NCBI GenBank assembly: GCA_003649915.1 | Contig: QMTG01000034.1 | Location: 1-9,778, forward strand | Origin: Thermoplasmata archaeon | Lineage (GTDB): Archaea; Thermoplasmatota; Thermoplasmata; B31-G17 | Reading direction: 5' to 3' | DNA: 9,778 nucleotides | In this document: positions 5,030-9,778 of the stretch, piece by piece | How the letters are laid out: each line of letters begins with the position of its first letter | How positions within the stretch are numbered: position 1 is the stretch's first letter | Position numbers and translations under genes: made by a program | The notes under the pieces: generated by a model | The model's input: only the letters and a program-made list of their open reading frames with translations | Database searches by the model: none | Told to the model about the DNA's origin: nothing

Positions 5030-7430
5030 GGTAAAAGATGGAGAAAAGGGTGGAACACTCGCAAATAACGAGCAGGTTGTTGAAATATACGAGCCTGTAT
5101 GCTCTGTGTGCGGTGCTGCCGTGGACCCTAAGGGAAGTGTGTGCGAGAGGTGTGGCACACCGTATAGATACGTAGATAAAGCTGAGATGGAGAGAGTTAC
5201 GACCGAGTTTCAACATTACTTTGGCATCGGAAAAACCAAGGCTAAAAGCCTGTATCGTGCAGGGTATAAATCAATTGATGACCTTAAAAAAGCAGGGCTT
5301 GAAGACCTAGAAAGCATAGAAGGTATAGGGGAGAAGACTGCACAGAAGATTTACAGCACGCTTCATAGAGGCGATGAGAAAAAAAGCGGCGATGAGATCG
5401 CACTGGAAATGTGGCTTAGAGGTGAGGCAGGAGATGATGTTCTGGAGAAGTGGCTGAGTGGTGAGGAAGTTGTGCTTGATGATGGAGCGGCAGCGGAGGA
5501 CACTGAGGAAGTGGGGGAGGACGTTAAACTTCTCGAGGAGTGGTTGAGAGGTGATGAGAGCGCGTTAGATGTGTGGCTAAGTGGTGAGGAAACGACAACT
5601 GTTGGAGAACTTTCCAAGGAAGATCTTGCCGAGATTGTTAGGAAAGAGAGGGAGATTAAGGAGAGGGAGAGGGAGATAAACGAACTTATTGAGGAGAATA
5701 AGAGGCTTAGGGAAAGGCTGGAAGAACTTATAGGCAAGGTAAGTGCTGAGGACTTTGATGTAAAATCTCTCGTTGACGAGAATATTGAGTTAAAGAATAG
5801 AATTGAGGTTTTGCAGAAAAGGCTGGAAGAGATGGAAGAGGAACTTGAGGAGGTGAAAAGAGGAAGCATTGCGGTCATAAAATACATGAAAGGGCAGAGC
5901 GGTGAGGGCATGGGTGGCGAAGGGGTTGAGGAAGCATTGGAGGAGAAGGATAGGATTATAGAAGAGTTGAAGAAAAAACTCAACGAGGCAATAAACGCTC
6001 TCCCGCCAGATGTTCAGGAACTGAAGAAAAAGGAATTGGAACTCATGGAAAAGGAGGAAGAGTTGAGAAAGCGCGAGGCTGAGATGAGGAAGGCGGGTGA
6101 AGGGAGGAGTTCAATCAAGATTGAAGAACTTGAAGAGAAGTATATAAAGGAGATTGAGAAACTGCACAATCAAATCATGGAATTACAGGCAAAGATTGAC
6201 GAACTTGAGGTCGAGAATAGAGCGCTTCATGAGAAGCTTGAGAGAGGACCAATGAGTAATGAAGAACTTGAGGAGGAACTCAGGAGGAAGGAGCGTGAAC
6301 TTGAGATTAAGGAGAAGTCGTTGGCATTGCGAGAGAAAGAAATTGAAAGGCTGAAGGAGGAACTCAGGTTCAAGGAAGATGAACTCAAAAAACTCAAGGA
6401 GCCACTGAAGTATAAGGAGGAGGAGTTGCTCAGGAGGGAGGAGGACCTTATATACAGGGAGCAGAGACTTCTTGAGGAAATGAAAAAGTTTGAGGCGGCA
6501 AAGGCAGAGGCTGGAAGCCTAGAAATGCTTGATGCTCAGAGAAAGATTGAGGAATTGAAGGCGGAGATTGCGAAAAAAGAGGAGGAGTTGAGGGCAAAAG
6601 AGGAATATCTGAGAGCAAAAGAGGAGGAGTTGAGGCTAAGGGAAAGAGCGCTCATTGGTGAGGAAATTGAGGCTAGAGAAGAAGAGAGAAAGATGGAGTT
6701 GAGCATTAAAAAGGTTAAGACAGGCACGCCAAGGCTTGATGATTTGCTTTACGGTGGCATACCGTTCGGATCAAACGTAGCCCTTTATGGGCCACCGTTT
6801 GTCGGCAAAGAAACGCTAATGAATGTTTTTATTGCTGAGGGGCTAAAGAAGGGCATCCCTGCAGTTATTGTTCTCACAGATAAAACACCCGAGGAGTTCA
6901 GGGATGAGATGATGTTTGTGCTCTCAGGGTTTCCAGAGTACGAGAAAATGGAACTCGTTTATTACATAGATACTTATTCTCACAGCATAGGAGCGGTTGA
7001 GGAAGACCCCTATACCATATATATAAGCGACCCGACTGACCATAAAACTATATTAAAGGTTGTTGACGAGATAGGTACAAAACTGAGGGAAAAGCACGAG
7101 TACTACAGGCTAATATTCAGGTCCGTTTCCACACTAATCGCATATCTAGACCCGCAGACGTTATTCAAGTTTTTGCAGCCTTTCACAGGAAAAAGGAAGA
7201 GGGACAAAGCCGTATCACTCTATGCCATAGAGAAGGGCATGCACAGTGAGACAGAGATTCAGATGATTGGGCACTTAATGGATGGGTTTATTGAGTTTAA
7301 GGTTGAGCAAAACAAGAGTTTTCTGAGAGTTCGCGGAATATGTGATGCGCAGTCTAGGGAATGGATAAGATACACTCACAGCAAACAGGGCTTGCAGATA
7401 GGGTCATTTGCGCTGGAGCACATAAGGTGA
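5028..7430 (+). CDS. Zinc ribbon, HhH, coiled-coil and RecA/KaiC-like ATPase-fold protein
   Basis: This 800-residue multidomain protein has no name I can assign. Near the N-terminus a zinc ribbon has C25/C28 and C39/C42. A helix-hairpin-helix pair follows (about 62-113), with GIGKTKA and GIGEKTA hairpins typical of non-specific DNA contact. An acidic segment (127-190) has four WLxGE-type repeats, with Trp at 129, 142, 172 and 183. A long charged coiled coil runs from about 200 to 557, with short breaks near 290-300, 326-330 and 404-412. The C-terminal RecA/KaiC-like domain (about 558-800) starts KTGTPRLDDLLYGGIPFGS and has Walker A GPPFVGKET (588-596). The expected Walker B strand reads RLIFRSVSTL, without the usual Asp. 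The family is not certain; SMC- or Rad50-like roles are only an analogy, because there is no ABC signature or split ATPase. ATG at 5028 was chosen; TTG at 5019 would overlap pyrG by 4 bases. Confidence 0.88.
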   Translation: MVKDGEKGGTLANNEQVVEIYEPVCSVCGAAVDPKGSVCERCGTPYRYVDKAEMERVTTEFQHYFGIGKTKAKSLYRAGYKSIDDLKKAGLEDLESIEGIGEKTAQKIYSTLHRGDEKKSGDEIALEMWLRGEAGDDVLEKWLSGEEVVLDDGAAAEDTEEVGEDVKLLEEWLRGDESALDVWLSGEETTTVGELSKEDLAEIVRKEREIKEREREINELIEENKRLRERLEELIGKVSAEDFDVKSLVDENIELKNRIEVLQKRLEEMEEELEEVKRGSIAVIKYMKGQSGEGMGGEGVEEALEEKDRIIEELKKKLNEAINALPPDVQELKKKELELMEKEEELRKREAEMRKAGEGRSSIKIEELEEKYIKEIEKLHNQIMELQAKIDELEVENRALHEKLERGPMSNEELEEELRRKERELEIKEKSLALREKEIERLKEELRFKEDELKKLKEPLKYKEEELLRREEDLIYREQRLLEEMKKFEAAKAEAGSLEMLDAQRKIEELKAEIAKKEEELRAKEEYLRAKEEELRLRERALIGEEIEAREEERKMELSIKKVKTGTPRLDDLLYGGIPFGSNVALYGPPFVGKETLMNVFIAEGLKKGIPAVIVLTDKTPEEFRDEMMFVLSGFPEYEKMELVYYIDTYSHSIGAVEEDPYTIYISDPTDHKTILKVVDEIGTKLREKHEYYRLIFRSVSTLIAYLDPQTLFKFLQPFTGKRKRDKAVSLYAIEKGMHSETEIQMIGHLMDGFIEFKVEQNKSFLRVRGICDAQSREWIRYTHSKQGLQIGSFALEHIR

Positions 7431-7464
7431 TTATTAGACCATTCAGATTATTCTTCTTCCACAA

Positions 7465-7490
7465 ACTTAGTTTTTCTAGGTGCACTAAGT
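7465..7490 (+). terminator. Possible termination region after the pyrG operon
   Basis: A run of five T (7471-7475) lies 41 bases past the stop at 7430, inside the loop of the inverted repeat ACTTAG/CTAAGT. Further T-rich sequence (TTATTCTTCTT) lies just upstream. Archaeal termination depends mainly on T runs, so this is a reasonable but weak candidate. Confidence 0.3.
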
Positions 7491-7692
7491 GTGTGTGCAA
7501 CACCCAACACATGCCTAAAACACATCTTACCCATGATGCCTTTATTAGTTTGCAGGATTGCTGTGGTTTTACTTTTCTCGAGCATGATTAAACCTTTGCA
7601 TCATAAAATACGCCATTGCAAGCAGAATATTCTATTATTATAGAGGCTGGATGATGAAAACGTTGATTTGGATGCGATAGGGCACCTACCAC

Positions 7693-7697
7693 AAAAA
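7693..7697 (-). terminator. T run directly after the DUF447-like gene
   Basis: On the minus strand five T residues follow the stop codon (7698-7700) immediately. This is the usual form of an archaeal terminator, but the run is short and no stem precedes it. Confidence 0.3.
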
Positions 7698-8318
7698 TCA
7701 TCCCAAGTACAGGTCGATTTCGTTGTTTTTAAAGCATCTGTTTATCTCTTTTTTAGTAGTAGGCTTGCATTTTTCAGCAATATTTTTGAGGAGGTCCCAG
7801 TAGTGGAGGGCAGGTGCAAGTCTTTTTTTGCGTAGGGATGCAATTATTTTTGTGGTATAGGATGCAGCATACAAGTCTGGGCTCATTGCTACACAGTTTT
7901 TTGATGCCCAAATATGTAGTTTTTGCTCCTCACAGCAAACGAATTTTTCAACCGCTGCTCTAATAATTATTATCTTTGCAAGTCCAATAATATCCGCTTT
8001 AACCACGCGTATTTTATCCGATGCACGGCATATTATGCTTGGGGTATTTGCTAGGTATGGTACGGCGCCGAGATACTCATATCGCTCCTCGGGAAACTCT
8101 GCTTCCTTGCTTCCGTATCCTTTAAGAGCAGCAATCACCGCTGTATGCATGCTTGCACCCGATATTGAGAATTTGGTATTTGCCTCAAAATACTCGTACG
8201 TGTTTGACCCCTCATAAGCCTCAAGAACGATATTATCGCCAAAGTACGCGGTCATTGTTGATGAATTTGGTTTTGCACTCGCAGGGTTGGTGGTATTAAC
8301 AATGCATACCCTTATCAT
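7698..8318 (-). CDS. DUF447-like protein (flavin-binding split-barrel type), function unknown
   Basis: This 206-residue protein most resembles the archaeal DUF447/COG2457 family, whose N-terminal part has a flavin-binding-like split barrel. The support is pattern recognition: an NPAS segment at 11-14, the EAYEGSNTYEYFE stretch (33-45) that matches the family's EGS-TYE region, a following SISG...AVIAALK segment (51-66), and an alternating strand/helix C-terminal half. No ligand can be shown from sequence. ATG at 8318 forms a 4-base ATGA overlap with the CitG-like gene, and GGAGG on the minus strand (8329-8333) lies 10 bases upstream. It is the last gene of a three-gene operon. From memory, the DUF447 and CitG-like families both occur in methanopterin-linked C1 clusters of methylotrophic bacteria, which suggests cofactor-related work here, but that is inference. 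Confidence 0.65.
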   Translation of the reverse strand: MIRVCIVNTTNPASAKPNSSTMTAYFGDNIVLEAYEGSNTYEYFEANTKFSISGASMHTAVIAALKGYGSKEAEFPEERYEYLGAVPYLANTPSIICRASDKIRVVKADIIGLAKIIIIRAAVEKFVCCEEQKLHIWASKNCVAMSPDLYAASYTTKIIASLRKKRLAPALHYWDLLKNIAEKCKPTTKKEINRCFKNNEIDLYLG

Positions 8319-9193
8319 ATCGGGGGTGCCTCCATTAGGAGATATATGAAAAGGGTAGATGCAACAATGTCTGCAATTGCACCTGGGTTTGCTTTATTTG
8401 CGCTCAAGAAATTGTGCAGTTTTCCAGCAGCACGCATTTCATCACCATCTGCCAACGCTTCTATAGCCTTTCTTTGCAACTCTTCTGCAAAACTCTTCCC
8501 AAAGAGCCCAATAATCATGTTATCGAGATATCGGGCTAAAAGATGCACCGAAAGCGCTGTAACAGCCCTCCTTATGCTTTCAAACTTATCCAGCATCTGC
8601 AAAAATAATGGTAGGGAATCCTCGAATGATATTTGATAGCCAGTAACATACTCATAGCACACCAGATTTATATAGGGGCTAGTGGCGCCAGGCTTCATGA
8701 ATTCAAGCAATGGTATCTTGCCCCGAATTATCTGCGTCCTTGTGCCTTTATTTCGCACATCAAGGCGCTCAACATCTGTTAGCCCAGCAGGCTTGGCTAT
8801 CCTTATTGCTTCGTAGTAGTATAGGGAGTCTCTGTAATCAGCCCTTGCTATAACCTCTTCAACTTCTTGCCTGAATGATGCAATTGATACTCTCCTTCCA
8901 AGCGATGCGTATGCCTTTGCCAGGGGGGCTATGAGAATTATTGCTCCTAGATGCGTATTACCGCCCCTCTGCACCTCAAGCATTCTTTTTGTCGCCTTGT
9001 ACACAAGTTCGCCAACACTCAAATCTTTGGCTAGGCTTAGCAGATCCCCTATTGCAACGGAGGACGCCAAATAATGTTCGAATCGCTCCTCTCGCTCAAA
9101 ATAAGGTGATACATTTCCAGGCTTAAATGACGATGCTTCCAGTAGAAGGGCAAGCGTCGCACACCATCTAATATTATTCAATGCCTGCTTCAT
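8315..9193 (-). CDS. CitG-like triphosphoribosyl-dephospho-CoA synthase family protein
   Basis: This 292-residue, mostly helical protein belongs to the CitG/MdcB family (COG1767). Classical members join the 5-triphosphoribosyl group of ATP to dephospho-CoA to make the prosthetic group of citrate or malonate decarboxylase systems. Visible family motifs are LLEASSFKPGNVSP (17-30), the NTHLG motif (79-83) followed by a hydrophobic helix, and the C-terminal NPGAIADI (269-276). No citrate lyase or acyl carrier partner is in view, and archaeal homologues often lack one, so the true substrate is probably a different phosphoribosyl-type cofactor. The ATG at 9193 overlaps the upstream stop by 4 bases (ATGA), with GAGGT just upstream (minus strand, 9197-9201). 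The stop overlaps the DUF447-like start in the same way, so all three genes are likely translated together. Confidence 0.85.
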   Translation of the reverse strand: MKQALNNIRWCATLALLLEASSFKPGNVSPYFEREERFEHYLASSVAIGDLLSLAKDLSVGELVYKATKRMLEVQRGGNTHLGAIILIAPLAKAYASLGRRVSIASFRQEVEEVIARADYRDSLYYYEAIRIAKPAGLTDVERLDVRNKGTRTQIIRGKIPLLEFMKPGATSPYINLVCYEYVTGYQISFEDSLPLFLQMLDKFESIRRAVTALSVHLLARYLDNMIIGLFGKSFAEELQRKAIEALADGDEMRAAGKLHNFLSANKANPGAIADIVASTLFIYLLMEAPPI

Positions 9194-9606
9194 GCAACCT
9201 CAGGTCCGAAAACAGCTTTTTTGCCCCTTTTAAACTCAACCTTTGGAAGAGGAAGCGGTGGGGGTAGGCGCAAATCACGGGACAGCATCATTGCCTCCGG
9301 TATGCAATTGTTTATTATGGTTGTGTGTATCTCGGTCGCCACATCATCGGGTAACTGTCCGCTCTTTCGCCAAGTCTGATAAACGTTGTCCGCATCGCCC
9401 TGATACACAATCATGCCCTCAATCTTTATTATGCCAAAGCCCCCATAGTTTATTGTGAAGCGATAATGAACCTCAACATCGCTCTCGTTCACCTTGCTAA
9501 TGGAGGTTATCGTGCTGTTATGGTCTATCCTTACATTTTTTATGACCTCACCGTGCTTGGCAAAACGCTCAGCCTCTATTGATGTAAACTCAAACCACTT
9601 AATCAT
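9190..9606 (-). CDS. Conserved hypothetical protein, possible SecB-like fold
   Basis: This is a 138-residue protein with no assigned function. The chain reads as strands followed by a helix. An FRFTINYGG segment (50-56) leads to GIIKIEGMIVYQG (58-70). A helical part (75-105) follows, then CIPEAMMLSRDL and the Pro-rich LPPPLPLP (114-121). The antiparallel strand region followed by helices and a Pro-rich tail resembles SecB, whose tail also reads FPP-LLLPP, and archaeal SecB-like proteins are known. I rate this as a guess. I chose ATG at 9606 because a TATA-like element lies exactly 27 bases upstream, giving a leaderless start. The longer TTG start at 9627 would overlap that element. It is the first gene of an operon with the CitG-like and DUF447-like genes. 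Confidence 0.75.
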   Translation of the reverse strand: MIKWFEFTSIEAERFAKHGEVIKNVRIDHNSTITSISKVNESDVEVHYRFTINYGGFGIIKIEGMIVYQGDADNVYQTWRKSGQLPDDVATEIHTTIINNCIPEAMMLSRDLRLPPPLPLPKVEFKRGKKAVFGPEVA

Positions 9607-9628
9607 ACAGCCCGTAATGGCGTTCAAG

Positions 9629-9638
9629 CATTAAACTG
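9629..9638 (-). promoter_or_regulatory. TATA box of the three-gene minus-strand operon
   Basis: On the minus strand this reads CAGTTTAATG. The TTTAA core is centred at 9633, 27 bases from the A of the ATG at 9606, which predicts a leaderless transcript. The 113-base gap to the tRNA gene holds this promoter and the divergent tRNA promoter. Confidence 0.5.
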
Positions 9639-9682
9639 TTTCGTATTGATAATAGATGAGGCACTAAAAAGCGATAATCGAA

Positions 9683-9690
9683 AAAAATTA
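9683..9690 (+). promoter_or_regulatory. Putative tRNA-Ala promoter TATA element
   Basis: AAAAATTA, with a purine-rich stretch just upstream, is centred near 9687. This predicts transcription start near 9714, six bases before the mature tRNA 5' end at 9720. The position is right for an archaeal tRNA promoter, although the A-rich context makes the exact element uncertain. Confidence 0.45.
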
Positions 9691-9719
9691 ATCCCAGAAT
9701 ATCTATGATAGAAGGATAT

Positions 9720-9778
9720 GGGCCCATAGATCAGCCCGGAAGATCGCCTGCTTTGCAAGCAGGAGGGCGCGGGTTCAA
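9720..9778 (+). tRNA. tRNA-Ala(UGC), 3' part cut by the window end
   Basis: The first 59 bases of a tRNA are present. The 5' acceptor arm is GGGCCCA with G at position 3, the alanine identity position. After TA, the D arm is GATC-loop-GATC (9729-9745). The anticodon stem is CCTGC/GCAGG around the loop TTTGCAA, giving anticodon TGC. A 5-base variable region and the 5' strand of the T arm (GCGGG followed by TTCAA) come next, and the window then ends. No intron is seen in the visible part. The 3' acceptor strand and discriminator base lie outside the window. Confidence 0.95.

Larger units (their letters stand above)
7431..7697. other. Intergenic gap between convergent operons
   Basis: I see no convincing gene here. 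There is T-rich sequence after the coiled-coil ATPase gene, a small inverted repeat (ACTTAG 7465-7470 with CTAAGT 7485-7490), and a TATA-like ATAAAATA at 7603-7610. A nine-codon reading frame lies at 7651-7680 (MMKTLIWMR), preceded by GAGG. These last two could form a tiny plus-strand transcript running toward the convergent DUF447-like gene, but support is weak. Confidence 0.5.

Noticed and set aside
5363..5983. Long minus-strand open frame, Ser-rich, inside the coiled-coil ATPase gene
   Set aside because: It is the antisense of Glu/Lys-rich coiled-coil codons (GAG/GAA reading as CTC/TTC). The low-complexity Ser/Leu/Phe composition is a shadow, not a protein.
146..7617. AATACGCCATT shared by 146-156 and 7607-7617
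   Set aside because: Several 11-base matches are expected by chance in a window of this size, and the flanks are unrelated.
7651..7657. ATGATGA, matching the C box of archaeal C/D guide RNAs
   Set aside because: No D box (CTGA) or C'/D' pair lies at a suitable distance downstream, and no closing stem was found.

Overview
This window looks archaeal, most likely from the euryarchaeal side and perhaps Thermoplasmatota, although the lineage is an inference. Supporting signs are a single-stranded-DNA-binding RPA system with its RPA-associated partner gene, TATA-like boxes about 27 bases from gene starts with little or no leader, GTG/TTG starts, 4-base gene overlaps, AGG/AGA arginine codons and strongly purine-rich Lys/Glu-rich coding strands. 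The last two hint at a warm habitat.

Layout from left to right. (1) 1-294 has no credible gene. It holds a TATA-like box (101-108), three strong inverted repeats in a row (122-143, 148-189, 208-241), a second TATA-like box (262-269) and a small hairpin over a Shine-Dalgarno sequence (270-284). (2) 295-2447, plus strand: a two-gene RPA operon, a three-OB-fold zinc-finger RPA followed with a 4-base GTGA overlap by an RPA-associated OB-fold/winged-helix protein. (3) 2448-3257, minus strand: an unrecognised polytopic membrane protein with a cytosolic-looking zinc-ribbon tail. Its stop codon abuts the RPA operon with no base between them. (4) 3388-7430, plus strand: CTP synthase (pyrG), then a large protein combining a zinc ribbon, helix-hairpin-helix, WLxGE repeats, a long coiled coil and a RecA/KaiC-like domain. 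A hairpin spans the pyrG stop and the next start. (5) 7431-7697: an intergenic gap with only weak signals. (6) 7698-9606, minus strand: a tightly overlapped three-gene operon, transcribed in the order SecB-like-fold candidate, CitG-like (triphosphoribosyl-dephospho-CoA synthase family) protein and DUF447-like protein. (7) 9720-9778: the first 59 bases of tRNA-Ala(UGC), cut by the window end.

The RPA genes supply ssDNA protection for replication and repair, and pyrG supplies CTP. The zinc-ribbon/HhH/coiled-coil/ATPase protein next to pyrG has the domain logic of a DNA-associated structural or repair factor, but its ATPase active site looks degenerate. The CitG-like/DUF447 pair suggests cofactor chemistry; both families are known from C1-transfer cofactor gene neighbourhoods. 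The candidates for something undescribed are the coiled-coil ATPase, the minus-strand three-gene operon and the structured DNA or RNA upstream of the RPA operon.
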